A stretch of 64,000 nucleotides of DNA from Henriciella sp. (lineage in GTDB: Bacteria; Pseudomonadota; Alphaproteobacteria; Caulobacterales; Hyphomonadaceae), in NCBI RefSeq assembly GCF_029937755.1, contig NZ_JAPYPG010000005.1:220316-284315 (forward strand), in the 5' to 3' direction. Below, one piece after another: positions 46,060 to 53,959 of the stretch. Under the pieces are notes generated by a model. That model was not told the origin of the DNA and ran no database searches. It saw only the letters and a list, made by a program, of their open reading frames with translations. The translations under genes and the position numbers were made by a program. Every line of letters begins with the position of its first letter. The stretch's first letter is position 1.

Positions 46060-47449
46060 CACCGATCCGTCCCGAATTCCCACTGAGCTCCCGGGTCATC
46101 AATTCTCGTCGTGTTTCGCCATAAGGCTTCATGCCAAGCCAGGCACATCCCAAGGCGATCAGCGAAACCGGCACGGTTGCAAGCACGAGCGAATATTTCA
46201 GCGCCGCATCATCGCCAAAGACCCAATCCGTAATTAGCGCGGTAGCCGTGGGACCAAGCCCATAACCTAACAGGGTGGCTATCATCATCGTTAACGTGAC
46301 CGACTGGCCCCGCATTCGGTTCGGCACTATCTCCTGAAGCGTTGTTGGAAGCGTGCCGATCGCAATGATATGAATCAACATAACCATACCGAGGCAGAAG
46401 AAGCTCAGTATTTCATTGCCAACCAGTGGCCACGCAATGAGAAACGGAATAATCGCCATCTCAGCGTAAAGCAGCGGTCTCAATCGTGCGCTATTGTCGC
46501 CCCTTGCTGCCCAATAGTCGCTGATGAAACCGCTGAATGTGAACCCCATAACCGCGGTGCCGATGAAGATCAGCCCGAGGATAAGTCCCACTGTCGGTAT
46601 ATCCAGACCATATTCACGGCTGAAAAACGTCGGAATCCAAGGATATAAGGCATTTCCGACGAATTGGACCGCGATCTGAGCTGTCATAAGGCATGCAAAT
46701 GTCTGTTTGTGATCGCTGAGATATTTGAGGAAGGCGGAATAGTCGAACAGGTGCCGCTTGGCGCCTTCACTTTTAACTTCATGCCTCGCTGGCTCTTTCA
46801 CGAAAAACAGTAGCAGGGCCGTTAGGAAGCCCGGCGCCCCGACCAGTAAGAAAATCGCCTGCCAAGGTGCGAAATTCCCCACCAGTGGAATGCCGATTGT
46901 CGGCGCATTCGCAATTGCACCAACAACGAAGCCACCAATTAACAAAGATGAGCCCGATCCTACCGCTACGGCAATCATGTAGACATTTAGCGCACGCGCG
47001 CGCATTCGCGGCGCCACATAGTCTGCAATAAGGGAGTAAGCGGCTGGAGCCAGAACAGCTTCCCCGATACCTACCCCCATACGGCTAATCAGCAATTGCC
47101 AGTAATTCTGCGCAAAGCCGGAAGCCATCGTCATGGCTGACCAGACAATGAGCCCTATGAGTATGAGGTTTCGACGATTGGAATGGTCCACCAAGACGCC
47201 GAAGACGGGCCCCATGACAGCGTAGAAAACGGCAAATGCTGCACCCTGGAAGAAACTGATTTGCGTATCGCTGATCTCAAAAGCATTACGTATGGGCTCG
47301 ACCAGCAAAGCCGGCAGTTGCCGGTCAAGCTGAGCCTGAAAAGTTATCACCATCAATACGGCGATAACAAATATGGCATAAGCGAGGGGAGGAAAGGGAG
47401 GCTCGTCTCTCAGTTCCGTTTGATCGGAGTCGGAAATTACGCCGCTCAT
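46052..47449 (-). CDS. MFS transporter (Spinster-type)
   Basis: A 465-residue inner-membrane transporter with about twelve membrane helices. The loop after helix 2 reads FGVLVDHSNRRNLILIG, the MFS signature, and ISRMGVGIGEAVLAPAAYSLIADYV in helix 4-5 is typical of the Spinster-like group often found beside aromatic degradation genes. It overlaps the hydroxylase gene by four bases (ATGA) and the synthetase by eight. Uptake of the cluster's substrate or a downstream acid is likely. The exact cargo is not readable. Confidence 0.87.
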   Translation of the reverse strand: MSGVISDSDQTELRDEPPFPPLAYAIFVIAVLMVITFQAQLDRQLPALLVEPIRNAFEISDTQISFFQGAAFAVFYAVMGPVFGVLVDHSNRRNLILIGLIVWSAMTMASGFAQNYWQLLISRMGVGIGEAVLAPAAYSLIADYVAPRMRARALNVYMIAVAVGSGSSLLIGGFVVGAIANAPTIGIPLVGNFAPWQAIFLLVGAPGFLTALLLFFVKEPARHEVKSEGAKRHLFDYSAFLKYLSDHKQTFACLMTAQIAVQFVGNALYPWIPTFFSREYGLDIPTVGLILGLIFIGTAVMGFTFSGFISDYWAARGDNSARLRPLLYAEMAIIPFLIAWPLVGNEILSFFCLGMVMLIHIIAIGTLPTTLQEIVPNRMRGQSVTLTMMIATLLGYGLGPTATALITDWVFGDDAALKYSLVLATVPVSLIALGCAWLGMKPYGETRRELMTRELSGNSGRIGDD

Positions 47450-49029
47450 GCGCCTGTCACCACGTCAAGCACGTAGGCGGGATGTTTCACTTCCTCGCCT
47501 CTCCACGCGACATGCCCATCCGGACGAACCAACACCAGCCGGGACTCGTAAAGGGCTGACATCCGCGGATCTCTAATATCGTGCATTTTCAGCGGGACGC
47601 CCTTCTTGGCGGCTTCCTGCAAAACGAGTTCATCTTGTTCGCTTTCTTTAAATCGAAGCAGCACATAGCCATCGCCGAAAAGATCAAGGCTCGATCGGCC
47701 GTCCTCAAGCCAGGCATGTGGTGCTCGACGGCCTGGACGTGCCGACGCTACATAGTCAGCCGGATCGTCGGGCAGCGGCGGAGTTCCATCCTCAATGCAA
47801 AGTGGAGAGCCGCTATAATCGTACCCCAATGCAACACCTGTAGATTCCCATTCAGCCCTCGTCGCTTTCACCAGTTCATGCCCGATCATACGACGCGCCG
47901 TCTCGCCCCGAGAAGAACCTTCGCAGACGAAAGCAAGCTCCTGTCCGGGATTCCAGGATTTGTAGTTGACCAGAGCCGCCGCCATATTGCGTGCGGCTAT
48001 CGGTCGCCGCTCGACTTCATATGAATCGAGCAAATTCGTCCCGCCCCATCCCTTGATTGTGGCATCCAGTTTCCACGCAAGATCAACGCCGTCACCTATC
48101 CCGGTGTTGGCACCAAAGCCACCTGTGGGCACCATCAAATGAGCGGAATCGCCCGCGAGAAAAACATTGCCATGCCTATAGCTCTTCGCAAGCATTTGCG
48201 AACGACGCCAAGGCATAATCGACAAGACTTCAACCTCGCAATCGGCTTGACCGATTGCTTTTCGCACATGAACCATGGGATCTACGTCACCTTCCTGATC
48301 CTCGCGGACGATCAGGCGCCACAAGTCATGGCCGTTCATGGAAGTGATGGTCCCAAAAGGACCATCCGGGGTCATGATGATGAATCTTTCAGCAAGTTCG
48401 CCGCCACCGGCAGAGCGCAGATCGGCCTTGAACAGAATACTCAACGAGCGACCGAGGAATTCACCATCCATTTCAATTCCGAGTTTTTCCCGGATGGTGC
48501 TGCGCCCACCGTCGCAGGCCACGAGATATCTTGTGGAAACTTGGTAGGTCTTGTCGCTTTCGACTTCGCGCAAAGTGCAGATGACGCCTTCATCGCTCTG
48601 CTCGAAGTTGACCAACTCCGTGCAATATCGGAGCTCCGCTCCAGAACGTTGCGCTGCATTGGACAGAATAGGGTCGAACCACATTTGTCGACACCGCCAC
48701 ATCTTTTCGGGGCTCTTGTCGGAAAGAGGCGCCTCAGCGAGAGACGGGTAGCGCGCCGTAGCGAGTTCGAAACCGTCCACAGAGGTGCAGAACCTTTGAT
48801 TCAGTGGAAAATCCGCATTAAAGCCACTCTCGCGGACTTCATCAGCGACACCCCATCGCCGACAGTGCTCCATCGTTCGCACCGACATGCCGCCCGCTCG
48901 AGGATGATCGACAGTTCCGTCAAAGCGATCAATCAGTAGGGATTTCGTACCGCGCCAAGCAAGATCCAAGGCGACGGATAATCCAACCGGGCCTCCACCG
49001 ACAATCAAGATGTTCTCTTGCTCAATCAT
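47446..49029 (-). CDS. FAD-dependent aromatic-ring hydroxylase (phenol hydroxylase/MhpA class)
   Basis: A 527-residue class A flavoprotein monooxygenase. The dinucleotide motif LIVGGGPVGLSVALDL lies at the N-terminus, the DG motif is YLVACDGGRSTIREKLG, and the FAD-ribityl GD motif is AGDSAHLMVPTGGFGANTG. A thioredoxin-like C-terminal domain ends the protein (VLVRPDGHVAWRGEE), as in phenol hydroxylase-type members. It uses NAD(P)H and O2 to hydroxylate an aromatic substrate. It overlaps the TetR gene and the MFS gene. A second enzyme of the class lies at 50.3-52.1 kb. Confidence 0.9.
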   Translation of the reverse strand: MIEQENILIVGGGPVGLSVALDLAWRGTKSLLIDRFDGTVDHPRAGGMSVRTMEHCRRWGVADEVRESGFNADFPLNQRFCTSVDGFELATARYPSLAEAPLSDKSPEKMWRCRQMWFDPILSNAAQRSGAELRYCTELVNFEQSDEGVICTLREVESDKTYQVSTRYLVACDGGRSTIREKLGIEMDGEFLGRSLSILFKADLRSAGGGELAERFIIMTPDGPFGTITSMNGHDLWRLIVREDQEGDVDPMVHVRKAIGQADCEVEVLSIMPWRRSQMLAKSYRHGNVFLAGDSAHLMVPTGGFGANTGIGDGVDLAWKLDATIKGWGGTNLLDSYEVERRPIAARNMAAALVNYKSWNPGQELAFVCEGSSRGETARRMIGHELVKATRAEWESTGVALGYDYSGSPLCIEDGTPPLPDDPADYVASARPGRRAPHAWLEDGRSSLDLFGDGYVLLRFKESEQDELVLQEAAKKGVPLKMHDIRDPRMSALYESRLVLVRPDGHVAWRGEEVKHPAYVLDVVTGA

Positions 49030-49753
49030 TCGTCAGATCTCCCGACATTGTGCTAGGGCCGGCGAGCATAGAAGCCGCCGCTGCCGTAAGCGTTTCGATG
49101 TACACTTCACGCGACCAGTTGGCGTCGTGGGTAAGGTCGTCCCATGCCCTGAAGGAAAACAACACTACGAGTAGAGACGCTGCCTGAGGCGTCTGCCAGC
49201 TGGCATGAACACGGCCCTCTGCACGTAACCGGTCGACAACCAGATTGGACAAGTCGTTAACGTTCTGCCGAAAGCGTTGGCGCCAAGCTTCTGCCGCAGC
49301 CTGATCTCTGTGCCGGGCCGACTCAACTGCCCGGACGACGGTCCTCAGCGCCCAGGCCCGCTCGAACCGCATTTCCGCCAGCCGGTGCAGGCGCTGATAT
49401 CCATCGCTTTCACCAGATATGGCTTCGAGCCACCCGCCAAGCCCTGCCGTTTCGTCGATATGGTCGGCTAGGGCCGCAATCATGTCGGCTCGGTCGGAAA
49501 AGTGCAGGTACAGGGTTTGACGTGAAACCCCTGCAAACTCAGCGACGGCTTTCATAGTGGCCGCTTCTTCACCATCTGTGTCTACAATCTCGCGAGCAGC
49601 CTGGAGAATGCGTGTGTGGGTAGCGGCGCGCTGTTCCTCGTTCGACATGGGGAGCGAGGTTCGGCTTGCCCGGCTGCTCTTCTGTCGTTGGTCTTTCCCG
49701 GAAGCCGGAAGCTTAAGTTCATGAATATTTTTCGAGGAAGGGGACATCTTCAT
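49022..49753 (-). CDS. TetR-family transcriptional regulator
   Basis: A TetR regulator with the helix-turn-helix MKAVAEFAGVSRQTLYLHFSD and a ligand-binding domain behind it. The N-terminus before the HTH is long and basic. Starts near 49753 give about 243 residues and overlap the AhpD-like gene by some 35 bases. The internal ATG at 49648 gives about 208 residues and removes the overlap but has no ribosome site. It sits inside the catabolic operon, so it likely senses a pathway compound and represses the cluster. Confidence 0.83.
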   Translation of the reverse strand: MKMSPSSKNIHELKLPASGKDQRQKSSRASRTSLPMSNEEQRAATHTRILQAAREIVDTDGEEAATMKAVAEFAGVSRQTLYLHFSDRADMIAALADHIDETAGLGGWLEAISGESDGYQRLHRLAEMRFERAWALRTVVRAVESARHRDQAAAEAWRQRFRQNVNDLSNLVVDRLRAEGRVHASWQTPQAASLLVVLFSFRAWDDLTHDANWSREVYIETLTAAAASMLAGPSTMSGDLTND

Positions 49754-50276
49754 ACTCACATTCTGGTTGAAGGGCCGCGGCGGAAACCAATTTGGCCACG
49801 CAAATGTAAAAGCAGGTCGTCATCATCAGCTGTACGATGGCCTCCTCGGAAAAGTATTTTTCCAGAGCGGCAAAGCTGCTATCCTTGACATCTCCTTTAC
49901 AGATCTCATCATTTACGGTCAGCGCAGCGCATTCGGCAGGCGAGAAAAGTGCGCTGTCGCACCAGCGATCCAGAGCTTCAAGCTTGGCAGCAGCTACCCC
50001 GTTCTTCAGAGCAAGCCCCCAGTGATGGGCCCATTCATACGAGCAACCCGATAGCTGCGCGGTCCGCATGATAAGCAGCTCGCGCATACCCCGATCGGCA
50101 TGTGGTGTACTGCGCAAAGGCCAAGACAGATCCGTCCAAGCGCGCAGAAGCGGAGGCGAAACAGCAAGTATACGGTAAAGCGCTGGCGGCTCAGATCCCA
50201 TCGCCCGCAATTCCTCAAACAAGGCCGAGCTGCTGGGTTCAAGTTCGTGGTCTTCCAGTTGTCTCAGACGGGGCAT
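49719..50276 (-). CDS. Carboxymuconolactone decarboxylase / AhpD-family protein
   Basis: A 185-residue AhpD-fold protein. The core ELLIMRTAQLSGCSYEWAHHWGLALKNG has a single Cys and a His pair in place of CxxC, so a peroxidase role is not supported and a lactone or ring-related role is open. It starts with MPRLRQ like the protein at 5.1-5.7 kb. It overlaps the upstream hydroxylase gene by 13 bases and is in the middle of the catabolic operon. Confidence 0.78.
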   Translation of the reverse strand: MPRLRQLEDHELEPSSSALFEELRAMGSEPPALYRILAVSPPLLRAWTDLSWPLRSTPHADRGMRELLIMRTAQLSGCSYEWAHHWGLALKNGVAAAKLEALDRWCDSALFSPAECAALTVNDEICKGDVKDSSFAALEKYFSEEAIVQLMMTTCFYICVAKLVSAAALQPECEYEDVPFLEKYS

Positions 50277-52057
50277 TGGACCCCCTTTCCAAGAACAATC
50301 TCCAATACTGATCCAAGCGCAGCGACCGGATCAGCTGGACAGTTTCGAGCACGAAACGCCACATGCCCATCGGGGCGAACGAGAAGCGCACCATCTGCTT
50401 CAATTTCCCGTACAGCACTCCATGCCCCGGATGGGTCAGAAACATCGCCACCCTCGCCAACGCGAACCGATTGGATCGTCAGACCAGTTTCAGCGGCGAG
50501 CCTATCTGCTGCATAACACCAGCTCCCTCCTTCTGCTCCCGTTATTAGAAGAAAGCCTCCTAGCGGAATAAGGTCATGGGTTGAAACAGCCTCGCCATCC
50601 TGAACCAGCCACGCATGTGGAAGACGGCATCCCGGCCGGCTTGACGGCCGGTAGTCAGACCCCATCGGATCGCGCCAAGCGGTTGGGGACCCATCATCAA
50701 CGAGCGCACCGCGATTGTAGCAGAAACCCATCTCCATATCGTGCGCCGCGTATTCGACGCGTTGCACCCCCAGAATCTCCTCAAGCTGAGCACGCCGGGA
50801 TGCCCCAATCTTGGTATCGCTCATCATTGCCGCAAAGCGCTCACACGTCTTGGTGGCATCTTCACCGGGAACAACACCGAGAGCAGCAAGCATGACGAAC
50901 GCATTGGTCATGGCATTCATCGACCAAGCGATATTTTCTTCGATGACCGGGCGGCGCTCCGCTTCATAAGATTTCATCAGATCGGCGGCTGCCATTCCAC
51001 GTAGCACAAGCGCAAGCTTCCAACATAGATTGTGAGCGTCCTGAAACCCTGAATTCGCGCCTAGTCCAGCGCCAGGCGGATGCCGGTGAGCCGCATCGCC
51101 TATCAGGAAGACTCTACCTTGGGAAAATCGTTCGGCGATCACAGTCTCGAGCGACCAACGACTTACTCCCTTAACGTTCACCGGAACATCGATCTTCAAG
51201 ATATCCAATCCTTGACGGATCAGTTCCTCATCGCTGGCGTCGACCGAACTGTCGCTTGAAAGCATGCGAGGCCCTCGTGTGAAGCTGGACGCCCATTCTT
51301 CACTGTGCCGGTCAAACTTGGTTGGCCCAAAAGCCAACAAGGATGCGATCCGATGCGGCTCTTCGGGGTGGAAGATACGCCGCATGGGGATATCATCTTC
51401 ATCGAGGTACCTGCTCAGGTCAGCCTGAAACCAGATTGTAAAGAAATCTCCAAGCCCTTGCTCGCCGAGCATCTCGACACCCAATGCCTGACCGATTGTC
51501 TTACCGCCATCTGCAGAGATGAGGTATTTCGTCTCGACCTGAAATAATTCATCGCTCTCAAGATCTTTGATTGTAGCTAGAACCGCCTCTCTATTCTGTT
51601 CCAGCTCAACAAGCGCATGCCTGAATTTAATGCATCCCGGCCGCCGTGTTTCGGCCACATGCCGCAAGACTGGTTCCAATCGAATTTGTGGGATATTTGT
51701 GGGCGGCGTGACGCCCTTGGAATCGTATACTGCGCGGAGCGATCCTCCACCCATAATCGGTGGGGCGGCAATCTTGATCCGGTCCAATGGACCGTCGCCA
51801 CCAAGCGATGTCATCCACCGAATACGTCCAAGGTTTTCGCGCGGTGCCGCGTGCGAATAAATATCTTCAGCGGCATCGTGGTGGCGAAAAATCTCCATGG
51901 TCCGCTGATTCAAGTAGTGGGCCTTCGGCAAATGCGAGGTAGACGGATGGCGCTCGATCGTCAGGGTGTCGATACCCAGATCACAAAGGAAAATGGTTGC
52001 AGCCAGTCCACTCGCCCCTGCCCCCACAATCAAAACATCTGTAGAAATCTTATGCAT
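50264..52057 (-). CDS. FAD-dependent aromatic-ring hydroxylase (chlorophenol monooxygenase-like)
   Basis: A 597-residue class A flavoprotein monooxygenase. GAGASGLAATIFL is the FAD motif, YLISADGGKTIGQALG the DG motif and GDAAHRHPPGAGLGANSG the GD motif. A C-terminal thioredoxin-like domain ends with LLVRPDGHVAFRARN. Length and the early LNQRTMEIFRHHDAAEDIY block fit the 2,4-dichlorophenol 6-monooxygenase-like branch. It overlaps the FAH-family gene upstream by eight bases. Together with the second hydroxylase it could add two ring oxygens ahead of ring cleavage. Confidence 0.88.
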   Translation of the reverse strand: MHKISTDVLIVGAGASGLAATIFLCDLGIDTLTIERHPSTSHLPKAHYLNQRTMEIFRHHDAAEDIYSHAAPRENLGRIRWMTSLGGDGPLDRIKIAAPPIMGGGSLRAVYDSKGVTPPTNIPQIRLEPVLRHVAETRRPGCIKFRHALVELEQNREAVLATIKDLESDELFQVETKYLISADGGKTIGQALGVEMLGEQGLGDFFTIWFQADLSRYLDEDDIPMRRIFHPEEPHRIASLLAFGPTKFDRHSEEWASSFTRGPRMLSSDSSVDASDEELIRQGLDILKIDVPVNVKGVSRWSLETVIAERFSQGRVFLIGDAAHRHPPGAGLGANSGFQDAHNLCWKLALVLRGMAAADLMKSYEAERRPVIEENIAWSMNAMTNAFVMLAALGVVPGEDATKTCERFAAMMSDTKIGASRRAQLEEILGVQRVEYAAHDMEMGFCYNRGALVDDGSPTAWRDPMGSDYRPSSRPGCRLPHAWLVQDGEAVSTHDLIPLGGFLLITGAEGGSWCYAADRLAAETGLTIQSVRVGEGGDVSDPSGAWSAVREIEADGALLVRPDGHVAFRARNCPADPVAALGSVLEIVLGKGVQCPV

Positions 52058-52892
52058 CTTCGCCGCCTCCTTTCGGGGCTGTGATACGGTTTCGAAGACA
52101 CCCGATAGACTCGATCTGGCACTCCACGACGTCGCCGGACTGCAGGAAAACGCCGCTCTCTAATGCCACGCCGGCCGGTGTTCCGGTGAAAACAAGATCC
52201 CCCGGCTTGAGGCTGGAACGCGCCTGGACGTAAGCGAGCAGTTCCGAGACACTCCACTCCATGCTACCTGTTCGATCCGATTGGCGAATTTGACCATTAA
52301 CCCGAAGCTCCATTGCGAGATCCGGCGCCGTGCCGATTTCATCGACTGTGACAATCCACGGGCCGATTCCGCACGTTCCATCGAGAGATTTACTGGAATA
52401 AAGGTCGACGCCTCGGGGCCCATGCTGTAGGTCGCGAGCACTCGCATCATTGCCGATCGTATAACCGATTATAGAGTCGGCAGGGCACGCGCCCGGCTTT
52501 GGCGCATCGCCCATGACTGCGACAAGTTCGATTTCGTAATCGAGCTTCTGAGTCAGAACAGGCATCACCAGATCAGCATCATGTGGAATCACTGCCGATT
52601 GCGCCTTTAAGAAGGCGACCGGGCTATCCGGCATCTCACGACCGAATGCTTCAACGTGGGAACGGTAGTTTAGACCGACGCACACAATCTTGGCGCAGGG
52701 ATTAACAGGAGCGAGCAGGGTGACGCCAGCCAGTGGTTTCGGTGCCGACAGCGCGAGCGTTCTGACTCCCTTCCCCTTAATCGCCGCAAATATGTCTTCC
52801 AATTCGCAATTCAGAAGAGCCGCCGTTTGGGCATCCTCATCGATGCGCGCCCAACCGGTCTTTCCATCCGCATGGATACGAGCTATTTTCAT
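52050..52892 (-). CDS. Fumarylacetoacetate hydrolase-family protein
   Basis: A 280-residue FAH-fold protein. The N-terminal lid is followed by VCVGLNYRSHVEAFG. Metal-binding glutamates lie in LDYEIEL (Glu120 and Glu122), followed by GYTIGNDASARDLQ and LKPGDLVFTGTPAG near the C-terminus. The family hydrolyses or decarboxylates acylpyruvates and ring-cleavage products. The likely job is hydrolysis of a ring-fission product after the extradiol-type enzyme. The product could be acetoacetate or a pyruvate, which would explain the acetoacetyl-CoA synthetase in the same operon. Confidence 0.87.
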   Translation of the reverse strand: MKIARIHADGKTGWARIDEDAQTAALLNCELEDIFAAIKGKGVRTLALSAPKPLAGVTLLAPVNPCAKIVCVGLNYRSHVEAFGREMPDSPVAFLKAQSAVIPHDADLVMPVLTQKLDYEIELVAVMGDAPKPGACPADSIIGYTIGNDASARDLQHGPRGVDLYSSKSLDGTCGIGPWIVTVDEIGTAPDLAMELRVNGQIRQSDRTGSMEWSVSELLAYVQARSSLKPGDLVFTGTPAGVALESGVFLQSGDVVECQIESIGCLRNRITAPKGGGEDA

Positions 52893-53296
52893 GAAATGCA
52901 GGCCTCTCGCAGATGTGCTTCCGCTTGCTCAGCGTCCTCTGCTCCGACATTACTTCTTCCAGCGCTATCCCGGATCGACGCACGCACTTCTTCTCCCAGG
53001 ACTTGATCGCGGGGAATCAGCAGAAAATGACAATGAAGCGTGTTTTCACCAAGTCCCAGCACGTAGACGCGATCGCAGCCTGTTACCTCACGTACGGCAT
53101 TACTCATTCGCCGCACCGCAGGCCCGAAAGCGGTCGCCTCATCATCCGTCATTTCCCACGTCCAATTGAAGTGCCGACGAGCGGCCATCATGACCCAGCC
53201 CGGCTGCCCTGTGACTGGCATACCAATCCAGTTTTCGCCGTCGAAAACCAGGCGCGACCCAACCGCCAGCTTCATCTCGCAGATACTACAAGCCAT
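52889..53296 (-). CDS. HIT-family protein
   Basis: A 135-residue small protein with the HIT-like C-terminal motif NTLHCHFLLIPR (His88 and His90), a reduced form of the His-x-His-x-His triad, and an N-terminal CSIC that could bind metal. HIT proteins hydrolyse or transfer nucleotides. A role in a ring-degradation operon is unclear. It overlaps the FAH-family gene by four bases and follows the VOC gene by 30 bases, so co-expression is expected. Confidence 0.75.
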   Translation of the reverse strand: MACSICEMKLAVGSRLVFDGENWIGMPVTGQPGWVMMAARRHFNWTWEMTDDEATAFGPAVRRMSNAVREVTGCDRVYVLGLGENTLHCHFLLIPRDQVLGEEVRASIRDSAGRSNVGAEDAEQAEAHLREACIS

Positions 53297-53326
53297 TTGA
53301 CGTTTCCAATTCTAGAAGGAGAGCTG

Positions 53327-53890
53327 TCATGACTGTTGAGACGTCATAAATTCGGCCAACCACTGATCAGCACGCTTCTGATCATAACGGAGGATCTCGC
53401 TCTCCGGCACGCCGGCATCCAACTGTCTGCCGATCTCATCTGGATCGACAAAATAGCCGAACAGGTTTTTCTGGAACGCGTCCGACTGTATAAAATCTTG
53501 AGTTTCTCTTGATGTTGCGAAACGATCCACAAAAAACTCGATGCCGTTACCATCGGGATCTTCATAATAAAAAGACAAGGTGGGTCCGTGGTTCACGCAC
53601 TCAACTGGTGTGTTGCCCAAATCCTTCATGTGCCGGTACTGGGCGACCAGTTTCTCAAGCGAATCATAAGCGTAGGCGAGATGCTTCAGCGGTGAAGGAG
53701 CAGCTTTTCCGGCCGGCAATGGTCGCTCAACAAAAGCGAAACGATGATGCTCCTCATCATAGGTCGCGATGGCTGCCCGCATGTTTTCAGCGATGACATC
53801 AAGATCAAATGCCGCTCTATACCACTCAAGCGTTTTTGCTAGATTGGGCGTAAACAGGACGGCATGCGAGAATCGGTCAGGACGGGGCAT
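53327..53890 (-). CDS. Extradiol dioxygenase-like VOC protein
   Basis: A 187-residue VOC protein resembling the catalytic half of type I extradiol dioxygenases. Candidate Fe ligands His9 (FSHAVLFT), His70 (PLKHLAYAY) and Glu118 (GIEFFVD) give the His-His-Glu set, and YYEDPDGNGIEFF is a family signature. It would open a catechol- or hydroquinone-type ring made by the hydroxylases. ATG at 53890 has AAAGGAA upstream and is preferred over a longer frame. It is the first enzyme gene after the TonB receptor. Confidence 0.82.
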   Translation of the reverse strand: MPRPDRFSHAVLFTPNLAKTLEWYRAAFDLDVIAENMRAAIATYDEEHHRFAFVERPLPAGKAAPSPLKHLAYAYDSLEKLVAQYRHMKDLGNTPVECVNHGPTLSFYYEDPDGNGIEFFVDRFATSRETQDFIQSDAFQKNLFGYFVDPDEIGRQLDAGVPESEILRYDQKRADQWLAEFMTSQQS

Positions 53891-53959
53891 AAAATTTCCT
53901 TTCACACATTCGGAGATTGGGGCTTGACGGGATCAGGTCCACCACAGAGGTAGCCTTAC

